From: Mycoavidus cysteinexigens_B
Lineage (GTDB): Bacteria; Pseudomonadota; Gammaproteobacteria; Burkholderiales; Burkholderiaceae
DNA length: 64,000 nucleotides
Reading direction: 5' to 3'
NCBI GenBank assembly: GCA_031963465.1
Contig: JASSUG010000009.1
Span: forward strand, 28,563-92,562
A model generated the notes under the pieces. It did no database searches and was not told the DNA's origin. It saw nothing but the letters and a program-made list of their open reading frames with translations. Shown piece after piece: positions 27,640-35,930 of this stretch. Made by a program: the position numbers and the translations under genes. The first letter of the stretch is position 1. Each line of letters opens with the position of its first letter.

Positions 27640-28941
27640 CTAAGCACGCACTCTAACCGAAGGTAGGCGGTTGAGTACAATAGAAAGGCAGCCTATAAGC
27701 AATAAACCAACGATCATAAACAGTCCCGCATTCAAACTACCGGTTTCCTTTTTTAGGTATCCAATAATCAAAGGGCTCAGGAAACCGCCGAATAGCCCAA
27801 TACTATTGATAAGTGCAATCCCGCCAGCAGCTGCGTTGCCGGTCAAGTAATCAGAAGGCATGGCCCAAAACACCGTATAGGACGCCCACATAAACGCTGT
27901 TGCAAACGTTATGCTGATCATCGAAATGATAAAGTTGTCAGATGCCATCGCGGCAACGAAAAGTGCTAATGCACTCAGAAAACCCAATATAGCACTGTGC
28001 CAACGCCGCTCACCACTGCGATCTGAACTGCGTCCAAACACAATCATTGCGATCATCGCCGCTATGTATGGAACGATTGAATAAAGTCCAATTTTCATGG
28101 TGTCAGTAACCCCTGCGCTTTTCAAAATCGTGGGTAACCAAAAACTAACTGCGTAGATCCCACAAATTAAACAAAAGTAACCAAGCGCCATAGCATATAC
28201 GTGCTTATCTTTAAGAATTTGGCGAAATGAAAGCGGTGCGACATATTGCGGCGTAATATCAGCCGCCAGTAATTTTTTTTCGTGTGGTGATAACCAATTT
28301 GTCTGAGCAGGTTTGTCGGCTAGATAAAAAAACGCAATAATGCCTAGAGCCACACATGGTAGCCCCTCAATAAGAAACATCCATTGCCATCCTTTCAGTC
28401 CATAGGCCCCGGAAAAAGCCGTCATGACCCAGGTGGATAATGGCCCACTGATTATGCCGCCTATTGGACCTGCACACATAAGGATAGACATAGCACGCGC
28501 CATACGCGCTTTCGAATACCAGTAGGTCAAGTAAAAAATCACACCGGGAGCAAATCCTGCTTCGAAAACACCAAGTAAAAAGCGGAGAATATAGAAGCTC
28601 CATGCATCATGGACAAACAACATTGAGGCCGAGGTCATCCCCCACAAGACCATGATGCGACTCAGCGTTTTACGCGCTCCGATCTTGAGTAAAAGCAGAT
28701 TGCTTGGTACTTCGAACAGCATGTAGCCGAGAAAAAATATACCGGCAGCAAGGCCATATATTGCATCGTCTATGCCAATATCTTGCTGCATCTGTAGTTT
28801 CGCAAAACCGATATTGATCCGGTCTATATAAGCAAAGACATAGCACAACACTAAAAATGGAAGAAGGCGCCAATTGATCTTACGATAGACAGCGGAAGAT
28901 TCGTTAATTAATGGCAATGCTTTATGAGTCGTTGTGTGCAT
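27640..28941 (-). CDS. MFS transporter, anion:cation symporter (ACS) family
   Basis: 433 aa from ATG 28941, chosen because GGAGG lies 9-10 bases ahead of it; the frame continues to 28986 without support. Twelve hydrophobic segments; after helix 1 the motif YIDRINIGFAKLQM is diagnostic of the ACS family (phthalate, hexuronate, tartrate-type carriers). Cotranscribed with the M81 peptidase, so the pair may import and split an organic-acid or amide compound. The substrate cannot be read from the sequence. Confidence 0.9.
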   Translation of the reverse strand: MHTTTHKALPLINESSAVYRKINWRLLPFLVLCYVFAYIDRINIGFAKLQMQQDIGIDDAIYGLAAGIFFLGYMLFEVPSNLLLLKIGARKTLSRIMVLWGMTSASMLFVHDAWSFYILRFLLGVFEAGFAPGVIFYLTYWYSKARMARAMSILMCAGPIGGIISGPLSTWVMTAFSGAYGLKGWQWMFLIEGLPCVALGIIAFFYLADKPAQTNWLSPHEKKLLAADITPQYVAPLSFRQILKDKHVYAMALGYFCLICGIYAVSFWLPTILKSAGVTDTMKIGLYSIVPYIAAMIAMIVFGRSSDRSGERRWHSAILGFLSALALFVAAMASDNFIISMISITFATAFMWASYTVFWAMPSDYLTGNAAAGGIALINSIGLFGGFLSPLIIGYLKKETGSLNAGLFMIVGLLLIGCLSIVLNRLPSVRVRA

Positions 28942-28972
28942 CGAGTTATTCCCTCCAATATGAACTCCGGCT

Positions 28973-29053
28973 TTAGGCTGGCGCATGCTTGACCGCTTCG
29001 TAATACGCGGCTGCAGCGTCGATCATGCGTGGATATAAATGGATGTCGTATCG
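28973..29053 (-). pseudogene. possible gene remnant beside the MFS gene
   Basis: A short frame ending at TAA 28973-28975 reads YPRMIDAAAAYYEAVKHAPA at its end and closes upstream at a TGA near 29059. It has coding-like composition but no room for a gene; probably the end of a gene lost when the cassette between lysA and ccsB was assembled. Family not recognised. Confidence 0.25.
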
Positions 29054-29087
29054 ATACTGATAGGGGCAAGGTCAAAGGTACAAATAA

Positions 29088-30281
29088 TTACAACTGCCCA
29101 TAACTATGCAGACCAGACAAAAACATATTCACCCCCAAGAAAGCAAACAGCGTAACCAGTAAACCAATCAGTGCCCACCAAGCCGCCAAGGCGCCGCGCA
29201 AGCCCTTAATCAGCCGCATATGTAGCCATGCTGCATAGTTTAGCCAGACAATTAACGCCCAGGTTTCTTTAGGGTCCCAACTCCAGTACCCACCCCATGC
29301 GTCAGCCGCCCATAGCGCACCGAGAATGGTGGCGATGGTAAAAAAGGCAAAACCCACGGCAATTGATTTGTACATCAGGTCATCTAGCACAACCAAAGCT
29401 GGCAAGCGATCACCCCATACGCCGTAGCGTTTGAGCAACGCAGCGACGGCAACCATCGCGGCTAACGCAAAGCTGGCATACCCAATAAAGTTCGCTGGCA
29501 CATGAATTTTCATCCACCAACTTTGCAAGGCAGGCACCAGAGGTTGAATTTGTTGGGCTTCGCGCGCAGCGGCGTACCACATTAGAAAACCCACTGCCGC
29601 ACTGATCACAAGCAGCACAAAAGCGCCTAATGCGCGCGTTTGATAATGCATTTCATAGTACAAGTAGAAAAGTGCCGTCAACAGGCAAAACAATACAAAA
29701 ACTTCGTAGAGATTTGAAATTGGGATATGGCCAATATCTGCGCCAATCAAATAAGACTCATACCAACGCACCATCATGCCAGTAAAGCCTAATAACACAG
29801 CGGCCCAGCACAGCCACGAGCCGAGCTTAGCACCCACGGTTGAGCGCGCCAGTAAGCCGCCCCAATAAAACACCGTGGCCAGTAAAAACAGGGTGCTCAT
29901 CCACAAAATTGCGGATTGGCTCGATAAGAGATACTTTAAGAAAAAAACTTGCTCCGCTCGCGCTAGCTCACCGTGATAAAAGGCAATGGCTGAATAGGAT
30001 AGAACTGCGATCAGTGCCAGCAACACGCGCACGGGCTTCCAATACCAACCCAGCACCCCAAAAACCGGTACCGCTGCCAGTAAAATAGCCTGCTCGTAGT
30101 AGTCCATATTATGACCATACTGCATGAGTGTGAAAATAGCACCGGCAAGCAGCGCCCCTAAATAGAGCCAATCAAACGGCGTCAATCGATTTAATCGCGT
30201 TTGCACCGGAAAAGCTTCTGGGCTCCGCGTAGACAGGCCGGTTTTGCTAGACGGCTTAGTGGAATGTAAATTTTCCATCAT
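29088..30281 (-). CDS. ccsB: Cytochrome c biogenesis protein CcsB/CcsA (system II)
   Basis: 397 aa integral membrane protein with the haem-binding WWD-type motif WGGYWSWDPKETWALIVWL and flanking conserved His residues (PVNFIGYASF region, YAAWLHMRL). With ResB it exports haem and ligates it to apocytochrome c in the periplasm. Begins 6 bases after resB. Basic cytoplasmic N-terminus of about 40 residues. Confidence 0.95.
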   Translation of the reverse strand: MMENLHSTKPSSKTGLSTRSPEAFPVQTRLNRLTPFDWLYLGALLAGAIFTLMQYGHNMDYYEQAILLAAVPVFGVLGWYWKPVRVLLALIAVLSYSAIAFYHGELARAEQVFFLKYLLSSQSAILWMSTLFLLATVFYWGGLLARSTVGAKLGSWLCWAAVLLGFTGMMVRWYESYLIGADIGHIPISNLYEVFVLFCLLTALFYLYYEMHYQTRALGAFVLLVISAAVGFLMWYAAAREAQQIQPLVPALQSWWMKIHVPANFIGYASFALAAMVAVAALLKRYGVWGDRLPALVVLDDLMYKSIAVGFAFFTIATILGALWAADAWGGYWSWDPKETWALIVWLNYAAWLHMRLIKGLRGALAAWWALIGLLVTLFAFLGVNMFLSGLHSYGQL

Positions 30282-30287
30282 TTAACT

Positions 30288-32474
30288 TCAAAGAGAGTCA
30301 GGTATATTGAGGGTTCGGCCAACTTGATGACGCAGTTGGATAAATTCGTTTTCAAAATCGAGGGTTCTACGAGCAGCAGACATGGCCATTAATACTGTTG
30401 TGCCAGTTCCATGTTCACTCTCTTTGAGCCAAAACCATACACGTCGTTCGCGCACATAAAACATAGCGAATACGCCTAGCACCAGTAATAGACTACCAAA
30501 GTAAACAATCTTTTTGCCCGGCGAACGCGTCACTTGAAAAACCGACGCTTTGACTTCATTAAATGAGTCAAGTTGCAAAAAAACCGGAGCGCGGTAGAAA
30601 AAACTATCGGATAAGGCATTGATGGCTGATTGCACAAAGCGGCCATTGGCCGCATTCTCGACATTAGGTATCAGTCCTGCTCGCTCACGCACGATTTGCC
30701 AAAGGTCCCAAAACGCCCCTTCTAGCGTACGCAATAATAACTCTACTGCTTTCGCTTGCTCGGTTTTAGGCACAGAGGATTCGATAAACTTCGCCAACGC
30801 AGCAAATCCTCCTGCCGTATCTGTACCGTCATTTTGGATAGCTTGCAGCGCCTGAGCCCCAGCAAAAAGACCCAATACGCGCGCTGCACTTCGCTCAAGC
30901 TGCGATTGCAATGGCGTCCCCGGCTGAGCTAAACGCGCGGCAAAACGCTTGGCGGCAGCTGCGCGCAAGAGCGGAGTTTGCAACGCGGCACGCAATTGCA
31001 TCCAGGTCTTCACCGTATGCTCCGTATCGGCTGGAATGCGCAGATAGCGAAAAGGCTGTTGCGGGTTTTCGCGCATACCCGCTAAAAACACCCATTCGTC
31101 ATCAATTTCAAGCGGCAGCATATAATGGTTGAATTCCCGCGCTTGGCCTGTGCTATCCCGTATTTTATATTGTACAGAAGGGCCTATATTGCGTAGCGTT
31201 TGCGGTTTGGAGGTTTTCGCGCCAGACCCCAGCCGCTGATCAAAGGCTTCTTGCAATGAGCGGCGGGCGACGCCACGGACATCGGCTTTACCGTCGGCAG
31301 CGGCAATATTTTCAACATTAATCGCGCGGAAATCGGTTAATTCGAGGGTTGCTCCGTCATCCATTAATGGCAACGAGCTATTAATCTGCCCTTTTAACGC
31401 AAAAGACCGCGCCTTTGAACCCGCCATCGGATAAGCCGTGAATTGCACACTTGAGCCACCATCCTCAAAACTTGATTGATAAATGGCAATACCACGATAA
31501 ATAAAAGGTTTGTTCACTTCAATACGAGCTGCAATAGGCTGCTGACTTTCCTTATCCAAAACGACAATATCGCTAGCAAAGCGTTTGGGCATCCCAGTTG
31601 AATAATACTCAACGATAAATTGCTTAAGTTGGAGGGTGAATGGCAAATCTTGGATCAGCGTACCCTCCACTTGATTCAGAATGGCCGTGGATACATGCTG
31701 ACCTTCAGGTACCCACGCATAGCCACGAAAGCTTGGATTCGACGTACTTAGCCGGTGCTTAGGCGCAATTTCAGCAATCACTGCATTGCCTTGCAATGGG
31801 GATTTATCAAATAGCCACATTTGTAGACGTACCGGTAAATTACTATCCAGTAAGCCACCGATACAAATCACCACAATCGCCAGATGCGCAAAGATATAGC
31901 CCAACTTGCTCAAGGCGCCGCGCTTGGCGGCGATCAGCAAGCCACCGTCGTTTGGTTTTACTTTATAGCGATAGCCACTCGCCTTAATCAACCCTTGCAG
32001 TCGTGCGGCGGTCTCGGCACGGGCATGAGCCCCCTCAAAATCAGCCCGATGTCCGAATGCGCGTAAGCTATTTTCTTGCACCCGATCTTTCCAGCTGCGC
32101 ATCTCAGCCATCATGTGTGGGCCATTACGCCATAAGCACAACGAAAGCGAGACAACTAGAAACAAAAGGATTGCGCTAAACCACCAAGAACTATAAACAT
32201 TGTATAGGCCCAGTGCATGAAAAATTTCCGCCCAGAATGGGCCGAACTGAGCCACATAATTAGGATAGGGCTCTTGTTGTTTAAGCACGGTGCCAATCAC
32301 GCTCGCGATCGCGAGCACGACCAATAAGGCAATCGCAAAACGCATCGAACTGAGTAATTCAATGGTGTTTTTCGATAAAGGGCGTTTTGTCTTGAGCGGA
32401 GTATTTAAATTCAATTTCACAGACTCGCCTCGTCTGCTCTGCACAAAATCGCTGATCGCCGCTGAGCCAGGCAA
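30288..32474 (-). CDS. resB: Cytochrome c biogenesis protein ResB
   Basis: Up to 728 aa. Conserved start of the ResB domain, LLSSMRFAIALLVVLAIASVIGTVLKQ then EPYPNYVAQFGPFWAEIFHALGLYNVYSSWWF, three N-terminal membrane helices, a large periplasmic domain and a last helix near 650-680 (KKIVYFGSLLLVLGVFAMFYV). A GTG at 32420 (residue 19) with GAGG seven bases upstream is a better start than 32474, giving 710 aa. Acts with CcsB. The region 5' of the gene is taken up by the Fic-associated repeats. Confidence 0.94.
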   Translation of the reverse strand: MPGSAAISDFVQSRRGESVKLNLNTPLKTKRPLSKNTIELLSSMRFAIALLVVLAIASVIGTVLKQQEPYPNYVAQFGPFWAEIFHALGLYNVYSSWWFSAILLFLVVSLSLCLWRNGPHMMAEMRSWKDRVQENSLRAFGHRADFEGAHARAETAARLQGLIKASGYRYKVKPNDGGLLIAAKRGALSKLGYIFAHLAIVVICIGGLLDSNLPVRLQMWLFDKSPLQGNAVIAEIAPKHRLSTSNPSFRGYAWVPEGQHVSTAILNQVEGTLIQDLPFTLQLKQFIVEYYSTGMPKRFASDIVVLDKESQQPIAARIEVNKPFIYRGIAIYQSSFEDGGSSVQFTAYPMAGSKARSFALKGQINSSLPLMDDGATLELTDFRAINVENIAAADGKADVRGVARRSLQEAFDQRLGSGAKTSKPQTLRNIGPSVQYKIRDSTGQAREFNHYMLPLEIDDEWVFLAGMRENPQQPFRYLRIPADTEHTVKTWMQLRAALQTPLLRAAAAKRFAARLAQPGTPLQSQLERSAARVLGLFAGAQALQAIQNDGTDTAGGFAALAKFIESSVPKTEQAKAVELLLRTLEGAFWDLWQIVRERAGLIPNVENAANGRFVQSAINALSDSFFYRAPVFLQLDSFNEVKASVFQVTRSPGKKIVYFGSLLLVLGVFAMFYVRERRVWFWLKESEHGTGTTVLMAMSAARRTLDFENEFIQLRHQVGRTLNIPDSL

Positions 32475-32580
32475 GCATCTGCGCTTAATTTAATTTGGCC
32501 TTTGCCTATTGGAATATCACTGCTGACGGCTTTTAGATGTTGCCCCGTAACATATTCGATGGGTTCAGACACACAAAATC

Positions 32581-32712
32581 GCGAGCATTTTTGCGGGGAA
32601 ATTATCGAACGCGGGCATTTTTGCGATAAAATTATCAAATGCGGGCATTTTTGCGATTTCGCGCTCATTTTTGCGGTAAAAATATTAAACACACTTACTT
32701 TTGCTATTTCGC
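32581..32712. repeat. 30-bp tandem repeat array upstream of the Fic gene
   Basis: Imperfect direct repeats with core GCGGGCATTTTTGCG: units at 32581-32610 (30), 32611-32640 (30), 32641-32660 (20), 32661-32690 (30) and a decayed copy at about 32693-32712 (20). Each full unit continues with a TAAAATTAT-type A+T stretch. The array ends about 20 bases before the Fic ATG at 32734. Regular spacing next to a gene suggests an iterated operator or replication/regulatory iterons; function is inferred. Confidence 0.75.
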
Positions 32713-32733
32713 ATCCATTGTTGAGTCAATTCA

Positions 32734-34263
32734 ATGACCTATTATGACTTATCAACCAAACAGCCTGCAGGATATACGTGGCTAGTTGAAGCATATCAAT
32801 TGAAAACACGCCCCCATTGGCGCCAGTCTTTCATCAAAAGCCATGTTAAATCACGCGAAACCGTCAATCATGCCGACCATGTACAGCAAAATTTTCGTCA
32901 AAGTTACGCGCCAGAAAACACTATTTTAGGCCATCTTGAGTTTGCTTTGCGATATGAAGGTATCAATCTCGAAATCTTAAGCCGCCTCTTTATCCAAGAC
33001 GGCAAAACACAATTGGAAGCGGCCTTACAAAAATCAGCTCAATCGCCTATTTTAAGACGGCTCGGCTTTTTGTATGAAGGATTGACCAACACACAGCTTA
33101 ACGTACCGGACACAAACAAAAAGAGTGCTTACATTAAACTAGCTGATAGCAAGCTCTATGTGAATTACAGCAAACCCGTTCGTAGCGAACGGTTCCGCAT
33201 TGAAAATAACCTGATAGGGAGCTTTCAATTTTGCCCAATCGTACGGCGCACACCTACTATCCAAAAATTCTTAGAGCAAGATCTGGCAGGTGAGGTCAAT
33301 CGTGCCCTCATGCGCTACAACCCACGTAGCCTCGAGCGAGCAGCGGCCTGGCTCTATTTGAAAGAAACCCAATATTCATTTGATATTGAACGAGAAAAAC
33401 CAAGCGGCAACAAAACCGAGCGTTTCATGCAAGCACTGCGTGAAGCAAGCGATCCCCAGCCCGTGACACAAGAACGTTTGTGCTTACTCCAAAATATTGT
33501 GGTTGATGCACGTTTTCGCGAGGTAGGCTATCGTAACAGCCAAAATTATGTTGGACGAGAATTGAATAATGGGCTCCATCGCGTCGATTTTCTGCCACCT
33601 CGCCCCGAAGATATTCCTTCACTCATGAAGGACTGGATCGCTTGGACCAATCACCTAGCTGAAGAAGACGGGATAGCGGCCCCCATCGCCGCTGCATTAG
33701 CTGCTTTCTCTTTTGTTTTTTTGCATCCATTTATGGATGGCAACGGCCGTATACACCGCTTCCTCGTGCATGAGGTGCTGACACGCCGAGGCTTTACTCC
33801 GCGTGGGTTTATCTTACCCGTATCAGCCGTGATGAAAGCTCGGCTAGATGAGTATATTGGTGCGCTAGAAGCCTTCTCAAAACCATTAAAACGCTTAAGC
33901 GATTACTATCCGATCACACCCGATATTCCAGCACGAGGAAACGATGCATTACTGTATCGGTATTTCGATGCAACCCCACAGGTCGAGTTTTTATTATTGT
34001 GTTTAAAGCAAGTGATCGAGAAAGATCTTGAGCAGGAACTCCAATTTTTACTTAAACGCGACGCCCTCTATGCAAAATTAAATGAAGAATTCGATTGGCC
34101 AGGAACAGCGCTCGATAAATTTATTATTTTTGTCCATCAAAATCAAGGGAAGCTGTCCAAAGCTAAACGTGATAAATATTTCCCTTACCTAGAAGAGGCT
34201 GAGATTTTAAGGTTTGAGGAACTTTATGGCGATGTTTTCAAAGCTGTGCCCCTAGAAGCTTAG
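32734..34263 (+). CDS. Fic-domain protein
   Basis: 509 aa. The Fic core motif HPFMDGNGRIHR is complete at 331-342, so AMP (or other nucleotide monophosphate) transfer to a hydroxyl side chain is expected. The target-dock flap is NNGLHRVDFLPP. The N-terminal 290 residues are larger than the usual Fic_N; the C-terminal 120 (VEFLLLCLKQVIEKDLEQEL onward) are helical and may form a winged helix. No clear inhibitory helix motif. The last base positions of its stop (34261-34263) overlap the cytochrome c4 stop on the other strand. Not part of the conserved resB-cytochrome c4 neighbourhood, so an insertion; target could be a host or self protein. Confidence 0.92.
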   Translation: MTYYDLSTKQPAGYTWLVEAYQLKTRPHWRQSFIKSHVKSRETVNHADHVQQNFRQSYAPENTILGHLEFALRYEGINLEILSRLFIQDGKTQLEAALQKSAQSPILRRLGFLYEGLTNTQLNVPDTNKKSAYIKLADSKLYVNYSKPVRSERFRIENNLIGSFQFCPIVRRTPTIQKFLEQDLAGEVNRALMRYNPRSLERAAAWLYLKETQYSFDIEREKPSGNKTERFMQALREASDPQPVTQERLCLLQNIVVDARFREVGYRNSQNYVGRELNNGLHRVDFLPPRPEDIPSLMKDWIAWTNHLAEEDGIAAPIAAALAAFSFVFLHPFMDGNGRIHRFLVHEVLTRRGFTPRGFILPVSAVMKARLDEYIGALEAFSKPLKRLSDYYPITPDIPARGNDALLYRYFDATPQVEFLLLCLKQVIEKDLEQELQFLLKRDALYAKLNEEFDWPGTALDKFIIFVHQNQGKLSKAKRDKYFPYLEEAEILRFEELYGDVFKAVPLEA

Positions 34264-34904
34264 CGCAGACCCGCAATATACTCTGCCAGCGCCTTAATTT
34301 CTTTGTCTGATAACCGCTCTGCAATCGCCTGCATAGGATCATTGTTAGCACGCTCACCTTGTTGAAAGGCCTGCAATTGCGCGATTGTGTAATCTTGCCA
34401 TTGGCCGGCTAAGCGCGGATATTGTACTGGCATGCCAGCGCCCGTTGGGCCATGGCAGGCGGCACAGGCTGGCACGCCTCTCTCGGCGATGCCGCCACGC
34501 CAGATTTGCTGGCCATGCACCGCCATCTCCTGACTGTGCGCAAAAGCAAGCTTTACGGGTAAGCCAGCAAAATAAGCTGAGACATCCCACATGTCTTGTT
34601 CAGACAAGATTGAGGCAAAGCTAGCCATAATAGGGTTGTTGCGTTTTGGCGCCTTGTCGCCGGACTTAGTTTTGTAATCCAGTAACTGTTTATATAGATA
34701 TTCAATATGCTGACCAGCAAGATTGGGCGCGAGACCCGTTGCCCCGCTGCCCTCTACGCCGTGGCAGGAGATACAGACCTGGCTGGCAATGGCTTGACCA
34801 CGAGCCGTATCTATTTTGACTGACGTATTTTGCGGATAGGCCGCCGCTGTGTATGCCACTAATCCCACCCACATCACTCGCCAGAACTTGTATGGCCGGC
34901 TCAT
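34260..34904 (-). CDS. Cytochrome c4, dihaem
   Basis: 214 aa from ATG 34904, preceded by GGGGG-rich AAGGGGGTTCT, and opening directly into a signal peptide (MSRPYKFWRVMWVGLVAYTAAA); the frame runs on to 34997 without support. Two haem sites CISCHG (44-49) and CAACHG (147-152), with Met ligands further on in each half. A soluble or membrane-associated periplasmic electron carrier to terminal oxidases. Neighbour of resB-ccsB in related genomes, here separated from resB by the Fic gene. Confidence 0.94.
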   Translation of the reverse strand: MSRPYKFWRVMWVGLVAYTAAAYPQNTSVKIDTARGQAIASQVCISCHGVEGSGATGLAPNLAGQHIEYLYKQLLDYKTKSGDKAPKRNNPIMASFASILSEQDMWDVSAYFAGLPVKLAFAHSQEMAVHGQQIWRGGIAERGVPACAACHGPTGAGMPVQYPRLAGQWQDYTIAQLQAFQQGERANNDPMQAIAERLSDKEIKALAEYIAGLR

Positions 34905-34973
34905 AGAACCCCCTTGTCTCGTTTTGTTGTTGTCTCTCAAAACCGGTCTAATAGGCTTTTTACTTGATTTTAT

Positions 34974-34979
34974 ATTATA
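34974..34979 (-). promoter_or_regulatory. possible -10 element for cytochrome c4
   Basis: TATAAT on the minus strand at 34979-34974, about 70 bases before the start at 34904. No good -35 at standard distance. Confidence 0.35.
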
Positions 34980-35028
34980 CAATAAGGACTTTTCCAAGGT
35001 TTATAAACGGCCACCATCAGCTTATGCC

Positions 35029-35043
35029 GGTTTAAGTTAAACC
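35029..35043. promoter_or_regulatory. perfect palindrome between cytochrome c4 and engB
   Basis: GGTTTAA-G-TTAAACC at 35029-35043, a 7-1-7 inverted repeat in the divergent region 64 bases before the engB start. Shape and place suit an operator, but the regulator is unknown. Confidence 0.35.
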
Positions 35044-35106
35044 ACCACGTGGCAGCTGGCGTCAAATGGGTGTAAGTTTTTTCTACCGCCTTCAAGGCAC
35101 ACATTT

Positions 35107-35745
35107 ATGGCTTTCTTGCTTCACCAAGCGCGGTTTCTTGTTACCGTCAATCATTTACGCGACCTGCCTCCCTCGCCATTACCAGAAGTCGCTTTTGCCG
35201 GCCGTTCTAACGCTGGCAAGTCGAGTGCGATTAATGTACTGTGCAATCAAAGGCGGCTGGCTTTTGCTAGCAAAACGCCAGGACGCACGCAGCATATTAA
35301 TTATTTCTCAGTCGGCCCGGCCGATCAACCTCGCGCCCATCTGATTGATTTACCCGGCTATGGCTACGCTGACGTCCCCGCGAGTGTGCAGATCCATTGG
35401 GAACAATTACTTGGCGGCTATCTACAGACACGGACACAGTTGTGCGGTTTAATTTTGCTGATGGATGCACGCCGCCCATGCACGGAGCTTGATTGGCAGA
35501 TGATCGATTGGTTTGCCTCAACCGGCAAGCCGATTCATATGCTGCTCACTAAAGCCGACAAATTGACCCGGCAAGCCAGCATTAATACGCTCCGCACGGT
35601 ACAGCAAAAGCTCGCTGAATACACCATGCGCTTAGGCCTGCCGAATCAACTCACGGCACAGCTCTTTTCAACGCCAAAGCGCGTGGGTCTCGACGATGCG
35701 CAACAGACTATCGAATCATGGTTGAAACCCACTCATCAAACCTAA
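35107..35745 (+). CDS. engB: Ribosome biogenesis GTPase EngB (YihA/YsxC)
   Basis: 212 aa. G1 GRSNAGKSS at 32-40, G2 region GRTQHINYFSV, G3 DLPGYGYADVP, G4 TKADKL. Small GTPase needed for late assembly of the 50S subunit. Divergent from cytochrome c4, upstream of hemB, the conserved arrangement in Burkholderiaceae. Confidence 0.96.
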   Translation: MAFLLHQARFLVTVNHLRDLPPSPLPEVAFAGRSNAGKSSAINVLCNQRRLAFASKTPGRTQHINYFSVGPADQPRAHLIDLPGYGYADVPASVQIHWEQLLGGYLQTRTQLCGLILLMDARRPCTELDWQMIDWFASTGKPIHMLLTKADKLTRQASINTLRTVQQKLAEYTMRLGLPNQLTAQLFSTPKRVGLDDAQQTIESWLKPTHQT

Positions 35746-35766
35746 AATAATGGTGTAAAAGTGAGC

Positions 35767-35793
35767 AAAAAAAAGCCGCCGGCAAAGCGGCGG
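35767..35793 (-). terminator. Rho-independent terminator of the candidate sRNA
   Basis: Stem CCGCCG (35776-35781) with CGGCGG (35788-35793), six-base loop, and A8 on the plus strand at 35767-35774, that is U8 on the minus-strand transcript. On the plus strand no U run follows, so it is not the engB terminator. Confidence 0.8.
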
Positions 35794-35852
35794 GAAAAAG
35801 CCTGTGAATTAAGCAGCAGGCTCCCGCTCAGGGAGGAGAAGCGGGGAGCTTA
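35767..35852 (-). ncRNA. candidate small RNA with CUCCUCCC loop
   Basis: On the minus strand a stem GCUCCCCGCU/AGCGGGAGC (35849-35820, one bulge) holds the loop UCUCCUCCCUG; about 26 bases later a second hairpin, CGCCGC..GCGGCG type (35775-35793 region), is followed by eight U residues (35774-35767), a complete Rho-independent terminator. No reading frame lies within. A C-rich anti-Shine-Dalgarno loop plus terminator hairpin is the layout of the proteobacterial cuckoo/CcsR RNAs. It lies antisense to transcription between engB and hemB. Exact 5' end is unknown. Confidence 0.6.
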
Positions 35853-35930
35853 TGTACTATCTACAACGCTCGCCTTCCATAATATATCAATAGTCCCAAA
35901 AAATTCAGAATTTATCCTCCAATTTATGCT

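Noticed and set aside
32417..32692. Minus-strand frame of 91 codons over the 30-bp repeats with repeated SQKCP-type sequence
   Set aside because: The peptide repeat is only the translation of the DNA array; no ribosome-binding site, and it overlaps the resB start.
32581..32712. CRISPR array
   Set aside because: Repeats are contiguous with no unique spacers and unit lengths vary between 30 and 20; no cas genes nearby.
35775..35800. Terminator for engB on the plus strand
   Set aside because: The hairpin is followed by A residues on that strand; the T run lies on the minus strand, so it ends a minus-strand transcript.
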